From: Serpula lacrymans var. lacrymans S7.9
Lineage: Eukaryota > Basidiomycota > Agaricomycetes > Boletales > Serpulaceae
DNA: 64,000 bases
NCBI RefSeq assembly: GCF_000218685.1
Contig: NW_006763296.1
Coordinates: 610,715-674,714 of the forward strand
Direction of reading: 5' to 3'
Shown: piece by piece, positions 31,590-44,300 of the stretch
Layout of the letters: every line of letters begins with the position of its first letter
How positions within the stretch are numbered: the stretch's first letter is position 1
Notes under the pieces: model-generated
Databases searched by the model: none
What the model was told of the DNA's origin: nothing
What the model saw: the letters and a program-made list of their open reading frames with translations, nothing else
Made by a program: the position numbers and the translations under genes

Positions 31590-32273
31590 CAACGTACCTC
31601 GGGTGAACCGAAGAGATTTTGGAATGAAAAGAGCTTGATATATCCTTGTTATGGCCACTTGCGCATGTCTGTAGGAGCGACCTGTGATGCAAATCCCAAT
31701 CCCTTTGAGTAGATCAGCTTACACCTGAACATCTTGTATGGGAAACTTATTAGCCCTCCAACGGTGACTGTGGTTAGCTTTGGCCGGTCATGTCGGGAAC
31801 GAAGTGAACGCGCAAAGTCTTGTGCGTGCTTATATGCTTGTGGTCTCTTCTGAGATCGATTTCCAACGATAAGTACGTGAATAAGGGGATATGGAAAATG
31901 TCTGAATTGCATGTTAAAAACATGGCGTCAATCAGGCGACGTTGACTTGAGAACATACGAGCTCGCCGAGGGTGGCGAATGCCTTGCAACCTCTATGTCA
32001 GTCGTTTTCGCCGCAGCACAACTACCAACGTACCTTTGGTCCTTGATAAGGCGTTCAAAGTCCCCTTGTGTATGAAACCGTGAATCCTGGACCACAATGA
32101 TGTTTTGTGGGTATGGTGAAACCGGTCTGCCGGGGCATCGCCGCAGGACTCGGACCAATGCAAGCTCTTATCAACGACTTACAGTCATCAGTGCCACCAT
32201 CACCCCAACGTTGTGCTCGCCCTACGTCTTCAGCGACCTCGTTGTCGCGCCTCGCGTTCGCCATAGCCGCCAT
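31590..32273 (-). CDS. Possible small multi-exon gene, unrecognised
   Basis: A candidate only. From an ATG at 32271-32273 the frame (ANARRDNEVAEDVGRAQRW) reaches a GTAAGT donor near 32182; three further short exons can be joined with GT-AG introns of 50-80 bp and matching phase, leading to IHVLIVGNRSQKRPQAY and a frame to about 31760. I recognise no domain. It faces the MED19 gene head to head, about 150 bp away. Overlapping alternative frames also look open, so it may be a chance model. Confidence 0.3.
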
Positions 32274-32424
32274 CGACGTCCACGCCAATATCTTTGGTAG
32301 CTTCGAAAAGTTTCGGTTTGATCGGACTCTAATTTTTTCTCCGCCACATTCGGTTTCTCACCTCCGCGTCTCCTTTCCTCCAAGCTCGTCTCCACCACCC
32401 AGCGCACGACCGACAGAGAGGATC

Positions 32425-34179
32425 ATGGACCCGTCCCACTCCAATGCGCAAGCTGGTCCATCCAACATCTCTCTCTTTCTCGCCCCACAGCGACGTACGC
32501 ACAAATGGCGCTCTTGTCGTCCTTGCTTTTACTAACATCTCAATGTTCAACAGCCCCTCCACCTCCCCCCATTCTCGCCAGCACGCAAGACCTGCTCGCA
32601 CGATTCAATCTGCTGCCGGCATACGACAAGTATGTACGGCCATACTCAGCACCGTTATCAACGCCTGGGCCCTCGTCGGGTGATACGCCGATGGCGGTGG
32701 ACAAGGGAAAGGGGAAAGACAGGGACGCCACACCAGGCGATCTGGACGATGAAGATGGTCGGGGTGAGAAGAAGAAAAAGAATAGCTACAAATACTTGAT
32801 AAAGGGTGTACCAGGTGCGTGGGTCGTCCCATCAGGGGGTCCGTTGGAGTACAGTGACTGATATAGGACATATAGGGAAGCACTCGATGAAGAAGGATGA
32901 CTATCTCACAACGATGATGCAGGTACCGCCAAAACAGCGGATACCAATCACACCGTTTGACAATCGAACCCAAAGAGAGGCGTTCAACATGAGTTTGGAG
33001 GGACTCAAGGGCGTACGTTGGCGGGTCCCCAGGCTTTTTTCAATCTGGGGCTCACTAATTTTACACTAATATTTTGTTTGCTAAATTGTGGATTTGCATA
33101 CAGTGGAATATCGCCACACTCGTACTTGAGTCCGCTCAAGCTCGTGAAGACCGAAAAAAACGGGTTCGTAGCTTGCCACATTTATTCAGTCACATCCTTC
33201 TCCTATTCCCTCGTATTTCCCATTTATTTCCTTTGCCACTCTTTTCTTGCCATCACCATACGCCTTAGCTGTTCAATTTGTTCATTTGAACCAACTTTTA
33301 TAACGTTCGCCTTCATTGTTTGTCTATTATCAATACTTTATAATTATTTCTGAGGGCTGTCCCTGTTTTCACGCATGTCCCTTGGATCAAAGATAGCTAA
33401 CTAGCAAATATAGAAGGAACTTAAAAAGCTAGCCAAAGCACAAGCACTAACGGGCGGGTCACAAGGATTACCATCCACACCACAAGCGCAACCATCACAA
33501 GCGCAATTTTCAGCCCAACAACATACGCAGCCTTCCTCACAAGCACCTTCATCTCAGCCACATCCACCAATACACGCCCAACCTTCCCAAACGCAAGGTC
33601 CGACCCAAAATCGCGCCAGGCCGCCTCCTGTACAGATACCACCTGCCGCGACAGGCCCCCAATCAGCTCGAAGCTCGACGCCCACCAGCGCAGTGGCGAA
33701 AAGCGCGAGGCCGGGTGGTATGGGCTCAATGGCAGCGGTAGGGGGAGCGAGGAGTGCCACGCCTCTACTCGCTAGTAGTGGCGGTGGCGGACGCGGAAAG
33801 AAGCGAGAGCACGAGGAAGGAGGTGGAGTGGTGGGGCAGGGACCTGGCAGTGTGGGTACGGGCGTGGGAACAGGAGTAGCAGTGGGGATACCGGGGAATG
33901 GCAGTGTGCCGCCTGTAATAGGTGCAAAGCCTGGTTCTGGGGGCGTACGACCGAGACCTGTGAAGAAACAGAGGATGGTGAGTGGACTTGCCTCTGCATC
34001 TTCGTTGCGTCCCATGGCTTGGTTTTGCCTCCTTGGGGGGCAGCATTCTGGGTTCGGATAGTGCAGTGTAAAGCACTGGATGTTTGATAAGAGGTTGACC
34101 TTTTGTTCGGCTCTAGGATCTGCAAGGCCAGGCGAGGGATATGCCCATACAGCAGCAGCCAACGCCGCAGGGTGTGTGA
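32425..34179 (+). CDS. MED19: Mediator complex subunit Med19 (Rox3)
   Basis: A head-module subunit of Mediator, which links transcription factors to RNA polymerase II in the nucleus. Six exons: 32425-32494, 32554-32814, 32876-33012, 33104-33163, 33414-33977 and 34117-34179, summing to 384 residues. The conserved part is N-terminal: LLARFNLLPAYDKYVRP, YLIKGVPGKHSMKK, PPKQRIPITPFDN, EAFNMSLEGLKGWNIATL. A basic ARxxRKKRKELKKL helix follows, then a long Gln/Pro/Gly-rich tail with KKREHEE and KKQRM basic patches, likely disordered. The order matches the Rox3/Med19 family, including the Gly-Lys-His turn. No break seen. Confidence 0.88.
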
Positions 34180-35254
34180 TGGCACTGAATCTATGTGATG
34201 GCTGTACAAGGCGGGGCGGTTGCGGCATCGGTAACATTGTCCTTTTTGCGGTCTGGCTGCTGCAACATGGTGATATTAGAGAGCATGAAAGCAGTATTCA
34301 GCTGAATTTTCAATCTCTAGTTCTTGATCCATCACATACATTACTGTTTTTTCCTAGTTTTTATCTAGCATCTTGCGACACCTATCTGCGTTGACAATGC
34401 TCGCTGCAGTAATCATCTTGATGCCGCCTCACCATGTTGCCGTGTAGATTATTACGAGCGAGGAATCTAACCAAGTTTGTGCGGTTTGGTCCACCCCCCG
34501 GTGACTTTCCACATACGTCATATCCCGATTGGCTTTTCACTACATTATCGTTTGTTACCGAAAATCTCACTACATGCTTTTGAGCTAACAAACGTGGTAA
34601 TGACGGCTCAGTTGTTCTGGCGCTGGCGCTCATGTGCTCGTGCACAATTTCACCTACGTCTTGCACTTGTACTACGCGTCGAAGTCATGCAGCAGAGTCA
34701 TACCGTGATCTGTTATTTCGCACTCATGACGTGTTTCCAATCTTGGTAGACATTCACTACCTGGTATGTTGCAGGCAAAATGATAGAAACCAACCCACTA
34801 CCGAGGTCGAGCTCGAAGGGGAGACTTGAAGAGTGATGTGTAATGCACTATGATGAGCGTCTGGTAAGTGGAATCTTCTTATCTTCCAATTCGAAGCCCA
34901 TATAAATTTGAACTGCCAGTGATTTGTTCTGCGTATATGCATGGGTTTATTGTTGCACTGTGCGAACCCTAATCATCCATGCAGTTACTCAAGCTTGAGA
35001 CTGAGCGCAGCCTGAGCTGTCGTATCGCATGTATCACACTTCTCATTATCTATATTCTGGGCTATGGTTTACTCCACCTTCATCGTTGCTCGTTTTCGCG
35101 TCCGATGATGCGATACCGTTCCATATGTGTTTGCAATAACGTACGTGTGTGAGTAGTGCTGCCTTCAAGGTTCAAGAGTATCAACGAAATAATCACATCA
35201 GTTTTAGCATCTCAGCGAAACTTATGGACATCTTGTGTTATCACATCGCAAGGC
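34180..35254. other. Intergenic, no gene seen
   Basis: About 1.1 kb after MED19. Open frames are short and without recognisable motifs. AGGC at 35251-35254 is the left target duplication of the solo LTR. Confidence 0.5.
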
Positions 35255-35811
35255 TGTCACGCTGCATACTGGTTAATTTCCGTTCGCCGCTATCATCGCA
35301 CGGAAGGAATACAAATATCATGGTACTATCACTAGGTCAGTTCTCTTTTTCCAGCCTCGTTCTGGCGCTAGAATGTAAAGATATATTTAGCTATTTGGTT
35401 AACGGGATCACAGGGAGGGATCTTATCGGAATGTATTCTCGTGATATATAAACACAAGTCATGTTGGAGATAGAGAAACAAGCGTCGTACGAAGAGAGGA
35501 AGTGGCGCAAGCGCCGAACTAGGCAGGCCTAGTAGATGGAGTGGCCCGTGCGCCATCAGATAGCATTTAATTTTTGATTCCGTTCTCCCATATATACGCT
35601 ATTGTCGTTAGGCAGACACCTCAGACATTCATTCGAAGTCTGAGGTGAGATTCCCCTTCTGTATCAAAGTTACGAGTACCTAGCTTATCCTTCGTTTCTT
35701 AGTTATTCTTTGCTAGGTACATTATCCCAATATATCAGACATTCATTCGAAGTCTGAGTTATTCTTTGCTAGATCATATCCGAGCGATTACAAGTCACAA
35801 GAAGGTCTGCA
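35255..35811 (+). repeat. Solo LTR upstream of P450 copy 2
   Basis: About 557 bp starting TGTCACGCTG and ending TCTGCA, flanked by AGGC at 35251-35254 and 35812-35815 (AAGGC if the end is one base shorter). A TATATAAAC box lies near 35446. The hairpin-forming block TCAGACATTCATTCGAAGTC occurs twice (35623 and 35739), each followed by a TTATTCTTTGCTAG copy within 60-75 bp or less. The LTR faces P450 copy 2, whose ATG is 79 bp beyond its end. Confidence 0.75.
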
Positions 35812-35889
35812 AGGCATATAACGTCTGCCATTGGACTATGGGTACGTCCTAGTCACCATCAGGATGCTGCTCAGCGCCCGACTTGTGAC

Positions 35890-38556
35890 ATGACGATATT
35901 GACTATTCATCTGTGCATAGTCAACCTGAACGTCACAGATGCATGCCTGGCCATATCGCTTATCTGGGTTATCTCAAAGGCTCTCAAGTTCAATAGCAAT
36001 CTTAAGGTGAATTCCACAGCTGCTACTCATGACGATATGCAGTGACAATTCCTGGTGCTCTATCCACATGCTGTAGGTTATCTTCCTGGATACAGAGTAC
36101 CATTTCAGCCATTTTCTCTCCCGGGATTATTCCTTCCATCCTCTAAGAAATGGAACCCGGGGTTTCTGTTTTTCTGGGACTGGAAGAACTTCTGTAAGTA
36201 TCCTACTTCTGTCTCTGCATTCTTACTTAGCCCTTTATTGAATTCCCAGTATACAGAAATGCCGAATTATTCTCAGTCGTACCCTTTCTGCATGGCGCTC
36301 CAGCAATCTATACCAATAGTATGGAAGTAGCCAAGCAGGTAATCTCAGAAGAAAGCCAGACCGCACCATTCAGTAAACCGGCGTCGATTAGTTTAGGACT
36401 AACGTACGTTACGAGTCTTCGTTGGATATGCTCATATTATTGAGATTACGCTGGAAATTACGACAGATTCTGGGGCCCAAATATTATATCCGCTGAACAA
36501 GGTGCATGGAGAAAATACAGACGTGTAGTGGGTCCCGCCTTCAATAATGAAACGTGCGCACTTTGGAGTTATAGAATTTTGTCTCACCCTATCTCATTTT
36601 ATCTACACATGCAGCTACGCTCTTGTGTGGTCAGAGTCTCTTCGGTCATATCACGATATGATGGCGGCGGAAGGCTGGGACAAAAAACAAGTGGTTGAAA
36701 TTTATTCTATGCAGCGTATCACATCCAAATTTGCTCTCCTGATCATTAGCTCATGTGGTTTTGGCCTTCCCTTTACATGGGAGTCTCCACCAATCGAATC
36801 AGAGTCATCGGTGACTATACAAGACGCTATCTACACGACTGCGAGATCATTGGCGTTCGTAAGGGCACCAGGTTGGGCTTGGTACCTCCCTGTTCCTTGG
36901 ATACAACACACACGCAAGGCATTCGATACCATGCGTACATTTATGCAGAATCATGCACAATCTCGTAGGGAGGATATCCGTAGTAGAAAGAAAGAGCACG
37001 ACGACTGGAGGAAGGATGTATTCAATCTGCTAGCACAGGCGAACGATGATGAAGGGAAATTGTCTTTAAATGATCATGAGTTGGTGAGTCTCAGAGATCG
37101 ATGTTGGGTGGCCTACACACATTTCTATTAGATTGGAAACGTGTTTGTACTTCTGTCCGCTGGACATGGTGCGTTTTACTTTCTCCAGCATTCACCGAGT
37201 CCTCCTTTATATGTCTTTCCCCCAAATATATATTCTTCAGAAACAACTGCCTACACTCTTGCTGCTACGCTTGCGTTACTGGCACTGAATCCAACCATTC
37301 AAAGTGAAGTCGTGGAACATATTCAGGAGATAGTTGGGGAAAGGGAGCCGGTACGTGTTGATTTTGTGGTATTTATCCTGGACATATAGCGGCAGGTCAT
37401 TATGGCTTAAGTGCCGATGCCATTATGAGAAACTCAGAACCTTTCACTTTATAATGCTCAATCACCCTCCGTCCACAGACCTTTCAGGATTATGCGAAGT
37501 TGGATAAGGTATTAGGTGCATTTTATGAGGGCCTGCGAATGTTCCGTGCGTTTTCTTCTTCGGTTTGCAGGATGGCCTTAGTTGCTGACGACTTGTTTGT
37601 TTACCTACACATGATCATTAAACTGGCCCTGGCTTCATATGATACAGCCGCCGGTGCCTTGGTCATCCGTGAAGCGAGACAAGATACCACGCTCGTCTAT
37701 CCTAGGATTAATTCGAGCGGAAACGAGGAGAGCATATTTTTGCCTGTAGCCAAGGGTACACACATCTTAGTGGATATGGTTGGCGTCCGTACGTATGTCG
37801 AGCATCTTTGAACCATGCAGATGATGACTTCATTATTAATTTGCCCCTGTGATATTCTTCAATCCCTGGATCCCTCCACTCCCGACATTCAGAACGCAAT
37901 CCGCGCTATTTCTTGGACCCAGATGTGTATCGCCCATCTCGATGGTATGCGAAGAATAAGAATAGATCAGCACCCGAGGATGGTGGCAAACCAATAACGA
38001 GACCTACTTTACATGATTCAGAGGAGTTCACGGCTTTCAGCGTTGGTATGTTCGTTCTTCATCCAATTTGGTTGATTTTGGGTGTGCTGGGTTGTCCATC
38101 TGCGTGGATGATCGTCGCGAAGCCTACACAAAATATGTCCACCATTACTTTACACCTAATGTACCTGCGTGTTTTTATGCTTAGTCTTGTTCTATCATCT
38201 CTACCCAGATCTTGCTTAACATCATTGACTACAACAGGTCCTCGAGCATGTATTGGCCGCAAGTTCGCCACAACAGAGGCCGTGTGCCTCCTGACGCTGC
38301 TTTTACGTGACTGGCAAGTGGAACCACTGCTTAGAACGGACGAGACGATTGAGGTAGGCTCTATCTTTGATTTCATTGTGCATATCAGCATCCCCCCCAT
38401 CAAATTCGTCGACTTCTGACTATCCCAGTAAACGTTTTCTGAATCACTGACCATTCAAACAATCCACAGGAATGGCGCGAACGTGTGATGCAAGTTACCA
38501 TGACTCAGACGGCGATGGGCATCAAAGATGTTCCATTAAGGTTTATAAAGAGATGA
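35890..38556 (+). CDS. Cytochrome P450 (copy 2), possibly defective
   Basis: A paralog of copy 1, similar exon by exon. The start at 35890 opens a membrane anchor (DACLAISLIWVISKALKF). Further blocks: YLPGYRVPFQPF, FWGPNIISAEQGAWRKYRR, CGFGLPFTWESP, the I-helix NVFVLLSAGHETT with a standard AGHET motif, K-helix EGLR, YRPSRWY, and heme loop FSVG|PRACIG split by an intron. The stop is at 38554-38556. One defect: exon 2 should begin at GCTGTAGG (36067), but the two bases before it are AT, not AG. Unless another acceptor is used the message would be mis-spliced. The remaining junctions are canonical and the rest of the frame is clean, so any loss is recent. Confidence 0.82.
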
Positions 38557-38859
38557 ACCATGGCTGGTGGGCTTGAGTATCTGGGAACCTATTTCTTGGA
38601 GTTGCCGTGAAAACAAATTATGTAAATAGTGCTACCTATTTTGACATTTTTGTCTTGATATGCCGTCACGAATGATACTGCACGATACAATATTGGTTGG
38701 CTTATACATAAAGTAAGATGAAAAGTGAAAAGTGCCAATTTAGAATATCGTTTGGTTGTGAAGATGAGACTGCATTGTTCCGTGAACGAGTTCAAAGCAG
38801 TAGGATACAGGTGATGGCTAATCAAGAGATGTCCCATTGACAATACCATTACCTACTCG
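38557..38859. other. Intergenic between convergent genes
   Basis: About 300 bp between two convergent stops. Nothing distinctive. Confidence 0.5.
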
Positions 38860-41109
38860 TTAAACCCATTGCGGAATTATAGGATCATCCAATGAGACAT
38901 TTCCAGCTTCAAGTTCCATGAGTAGTGCCTCTAGTGCTTCCATATCCGTTTTCAAGGCTTGATCCCTTCCTGCTTTCGCTGCCGTTGAATCCACCCAAAT
39001 TTTCAGCATTTTGGGGGTCGCATCACGAATGCGCTTCAGTACATCTAGCGTTGTCCTCAGTGGTGTTCCGCATTTCCACATATTAGTCAGAGCACAATGA
39101 AGATACCCTGTTATTCGAGTTAGGCGAGTTTGAAAGTGTGTCAAAGAATTAATATATTGGGGGTGTACTTACATACATGATTCTCATCATCTTCCGGATA
39201 AACGCTGGCTGCCTCCATGTAAAATTCAGCAGCCTTCCAATAGTGGTGCAGTTGCTCTGCTATTTTGTCTTCGGCAAGTTTTGCAGACTGAGCGTGATAG
39301 TATCCTTTCATTCTGCAGATAAGCCTGGTATTAGCATCATCACAGGGTGAAAATATTGGTCTCACGAGAGTCCAACTCCAATCGGATATATGGAGAATGA
39401 TGAGATAAATCCAGGATCGTATGCTGCAGTGGTGCTTAGGGGGTTCGCACGGGTTTCCTTGATTAAGTCATCTGCCTCTTCATAGATAGTGTCAAGTGGG
39501 AACGCGGCGCAATCCTCATGGGAAGCCTGTCAAGGTATAAAGTACCAGAACAGTATAAACAATATGTGCACCTTACAAGCTTGTAGATTTCCAGATATTG
39601 AGTATGTACACCCCTTGAAAAAGAGTCTTCAAAAATGGTCCCTCTTTGCTCTTTGGATGCATCCTTCCATACTGAGCGACCGGTCTCAATGACCTCTATA
39701 GCTCGTTTCAGGAATTCTACGGCGGATTGATGAGCATTGGTCAAACCAGATGCTATAATGGCACGCATAATCCAAGCACTACGTGTTATATCCATGAATA
39801 TGTTATGTACAGTATCAACATGAGAGGTGTCAAACATACCACACAGTGACCGACAGGGCAGACCGTATATCGTCCCATCCACGCTCACGTTGCCGTTTTT
39901 GAGCATCCGCCATGATAAACTCGGGCCCATGATGAACCTACGCATTGGCATTGCTCTTCTGAGCTTCAAGCTCGACTGATATATGTAGAGTAGATGAAAT
40001 TAACAGAGAGAACCCCCGTTACAAGTAACTCACCTTGCAGATTGTAATAATCCATCCATTTGGGGTCATCCAGGTGAAAGACTCGAACGTCGCGCATAAG
40101 ACCGTTTGTTAGTTGTTCAATGGCCTGTGCGGTGTCAGACCATGAGTAATGTTGAAAATTTTCCATTGGATTACTGACTCCGGTCATCCCACCCAACATA
40201 TACCGATTTCCTCCTACGTGCTTTTTCTGGACCTTCTTCATTTTATCGACGCCTTCTTTGAAGTCCTGGAGATATCGTGAGCTAACTCTCATCAGGAACA
40301 TGATAACAGCTTGCCTCATACGCCAAAGCAATGACCCAAGCCTGGCATTTTGTGGACGAAGCGGTCAGAAAAACTTTCACAAGCTAGAAGCAGTACATAC
40401 ACTACTTCTTACTGTTTCCATCTGGCGACGCCGCAGTTCCGGCAACATATATTGAGCCAACTGCCATGGAGTCTTTCTTTGTTCGGCATTTGGAACCACA
40501 ACGCCGACGTGAGGAGTGTTTTTATAGGTATTGAATTTGTCCGTCGTAGCTTTCAGCGCCGCGGTGCATTCCTTTTTCTGTTGGTCCTGTGCTGGTGACA
40601 AATTTGTTTCGGGGAGGGCTTGAATGGCCCGCTTCCATGATTCGATAGAGCTCGTGTAGCTCTCTAAAGCCTAAATTAGACGTTATCAGATTATTGCTTA
40701 TATCACATAGTACAATTTATTACATCTTGGGCAGTGGCTAATCGACCCCAGGCTTTTGCGTATGTTGGGTCAATTTCTGTAGCCTGATAGCGAGCGTAAA
40801 GAAAAAGTAAGAATAAGTCTCGAGATTTTGACCAATAAAAAGACCTCTTACCTTTTTTGCGTCAGAGAAACCATCGAGATATCTAGCATCATGGGAAAGT
40901 TCATCGATCAACATCAACTCAGAAATCAATTCGATTCCGCACCTCTTCATTGCAAGACCACATGCTGACCGATTAGCATAAAGGACAGCATTCTCGCTAT
41001 CAACTGCGATTGCCTCGGTGTATTTCGCGTAGGCTGCAGCATAGTCCTTCTTTACGAATAGAGCATTTCCTGCATCTTTGAGGCTTGAAGCTGTTGGTGC
41101 TGCTGACAT
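38860..41109 (-). CDS. TPR-domain protein, paralog A
   Basis: The N-terminal 110 residues form tetratricopeptide repeats of the Sti1/Hop kind (LKDAGNALFVKKDYAAAYAKYTEAI, VLYANRSAC), which typically bind chaperone C-termini. Several short introns split it. After the TPRs comes an unclassified C-terminal region of about 450 residues with PWQLAQYMLPELRRR, GYYHAQSAKLAE, YPEDDENH and CALTNMWKCGTPLRTTLDVLKR, ending at 38860. Paralog B at 55917-58266 shares the whole layout, so the C-terminal part is a real conserved module. I do not recognise its function. Possibly a regulatory or chaperone adaptor. Confidence 0.8.
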
Positions 41110-41365
41110 ATTGACTGAGAAAAATTCAAGTGACTCGATGAAGGAACGAGGAAGACAGGCTCGTCGCGTAAATGGGAGCTTTGTCGAATGGACAGAAGGT
41201 AAATTTTTGTACCCTGCTAAATGCCATTGAAATTACCTGGAGAACACGTGTAGCATGTACGTAGCAACAAAGAGTCGCGCCGTGCTCCAGTTGATATGAC
41301 CAAGTTATGCCAGTGATCACTCACAACCCTTAGTATTTACTGTAACATATAATTTATACTACGCC

Positions 41366-44300
41366 TTATGCTCCAATATGTATAAATACTATCCTTTGAT
41401 CTAGCGGTACTTCCTTCTTATTCACTGTCTTCGCAGCTTTGTCCAGTGCGACGGCGGCATGCGTGTAGTCGGCTCCATCTTGAAATAAGTTGGAGTAAAA
41501 TTGAGAAACCATATGACACGCGGTTGCATCGTCAACAGCCCACATCGTGCCTATAACACTACGAAACCCGGAAAATTGGATCCCAGCGGCCAAGTGGATT
41601 ACTTCATCTGGCATATCCTTGTCACCAGCTGCAGTATGGCAAGCTGAGAGAAAAGCGAATTCAGGATGATCCAGACCAGCATGTATAATATCCATGAGGC
41701 TCAAAGATTTGTCCCGCAAAGCGAAGCACGAATCGAATGCCTGTGAAAGGTCTTGTTTGCCGTGACAAGCAAGATGGATCCATTCGTTTTTTCGGAATGC
41801 ATCAATTACAGTATCAACAGTGGCCCTATTCCCCGTAAGTTGTGAATATGATATCGATGATGGAGCCAGCTTCTTGATGAGCTCAAGTTCTGTATCCACG
41901 GATTGAAGGTCAGTTTCATTGCTATTTTCATGAGGTTGTGCTTGCCCAATTGCGATAAACCTGTGAGGAGGACCAGGTAAGTTAGAGGCAGCCTCTGGAG
42001 TCTTTCTTGATCTGATCAACGCAGATAACGTAGGAGTGTAGGATGAGACAAAGAAATGTGCCAGATTTGGCTCACTTCTGCGATATGATCCTGCAGCGTG
42101 AAGTGGTAAAGAGCTGAGCTTTGATGTGGGACACCACCAGATCCGAGAGCCTTTCGGGACCTCACTTTCAATGGTTCCGAGTAGCTTCACGATGGGAAAA
42201 ACAATGCACTCCCAGAGTTGGCGTAATATAGGTATCAGCTGCCTCTCTCTTATCCTTTCCTCGCCTACAGCTGCAGTCTTCTTCAGCACAGAAGCAAACT
42301 CTGTCGATAGGGACGAGATGTCCTCATAAGTCACGCGGGAAAGAGAGAGATGGCGAGGTGGCCCAGACCGTAAGACAATAATAGCGTCACAGGAATACCT
42401 GCTTATATTGACAACAATTACCGGTCCGTGTAAGGCTGCACTTTGCAATTCTGAAAACGGTTTAGACATGAGAAAATGGGTGAAGCCTTCGGTCTGCCGT
42501 ATTTGCTCTACGACTGTCTCCCAATCCTCTGTCAATTCCCGATAATGACGAGCATCTTTTGCTATTGAAAGTTCGGAGGGGAAAAATTCGTGTGACTTCT
42601 GCAAATCTGAAGCATGTTTGCTGTCTAGCAGCCTGCTTATCCGCTCGAATTTCCTGGCTAGTTGTTGTCCATGACTTCCAATATTTCGAAGACTGTCAAG
42701 TGGTGTGCGAAATCGGGCCAATTGTGCCCATAGTAATGCTCTGCCTTGCTCTAATAACTCTACGGCCACATCGAGTTGGCCTTCACGAATTGCGCATGAC
42801 GCTGCATCTGAACTGATACTTGGGGGGATTAGTCTGAGTGCTGCATGCCGCCTTTGAATGGAGGAAGTTGCAATAACGTGTCGGTCAAGGATGTTTAATG
42901 TAGTTCGATAAGCTTCGAGCTTCGACGTGTGATCTTGCTGTTCACTGGCTGCAATCCATTTTAGGGAGGCTAATAAGCAATTCCAGGATCCTGCAGCAGG
43001 GTGGGTGGAAGCCAACCTATAACACGCAAACACCTCATCCCGGTCAGCTGGTTCTTGGGTGACTGAGTGTCGCAAGCTGTGCGCTCGGCTTAAGGTTTTG
43101 TAGACATTGAAGAGGAGTGGATGTGCCTGTGGTAGGCTATCCAATAGAGCGTGTAGGTGACCGAAAGCAGAAGTAAGGTCGGTAGGCTGCCCTAGCCGCT
43201 TTGAGCGAGAAACAAGAGCATCGGCCAAATTGGTGAGATACAAGGAACAATAAGTGTGCCTCGGCGAAATCGACTCTAGTGCCTTGCTATAGTAGGTGAT
43301 CGCAAGCTCTAGGTCTCCAATACCAGATTGCTGCCCGGAACGAGTATAAAGTGCCGTGGCAAGATTGTGCAATGAAGAGTGATGATCAGGATGCCCTTGC
43401 GGACGCAACTCCAAAACGTCGCGATAGTACTTGATGGCCAGCTCGATATCTTCGGGGGTGCCTCGGTGCAAAAGGCTTACAGCTAGACCCATTAAGGTTG
43501 TCGCACGACGAGGATGTCCAGGCGGCTGTAGTTCTAATGCAGAATAGTCATAATGTATCGCAAGGACGAGGTCTTCCGTGTTGCCTCGCAAATCATAACG
43601 CATCATGAGAACTCTGGCAATGCCAAGCAACGAGGAAGAGCGTTCAGGATGTCCTGGGGGACGCAATGCCAGGGCACTATATAAATGGTCAATTGCTGAT
43701 TCTAAATCTCGAATGTCCCCGTACTCCTGCAAACGAGTCATCAGCACAGTAGCAAGATTGTTCAGGGGTTGGGAGCGGTTCGCATGCCCTGGAGGACACA
43801 AGTCCAGGGCACACTTATAGCAATCTATAGCCAAGTCCAAATCCGCGAAGGTCCTTCTCAGTTTAAACTGAGAACGTAGGGCCCTGGCTAGGTTGTTGAG
43901 TGACAAAGAACGCTTAGGATGTCCCGGTGGTCGCAACACTAGTGCGCTACCAAAATAGGCCATTGCCAGATCGAGATCTCTACTTTCGCCCTGAACTCCG
44001 AAACGAGTATAAAGAGCTTTGGCGTAGTTATCCAAACACGACGGGTAGTCGGGGTGTTTGACTGTACACAGATGTAAGGCACTTGAAGCATGCTCGATTG
44101 CCAACTCAACGTCATGAAAGTCTCCTTTATCTCTGAAGCGAAGCAGTAAAGCATCAGCCAAATTGCTCAATGACGAATAACGATCGGGATGGCCAGGTGG
44201 CCGGAGGTCCAGGGCAATTTCATGATAGTGAATCACTAGCGCAAGGTCCTGTTGGTCTCCTTGGCGTCGATAGCGAGTCCGAAGAACGATAGCGAGATGA

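Noticed and set aside
35623..35762. Repeated hairpin block considered as the start of a CRISPR-like array
   Set aside because: Only two copies, inside a solo LTR of a eukaryotic genome; duplicated LTR motif is the simpler reading.
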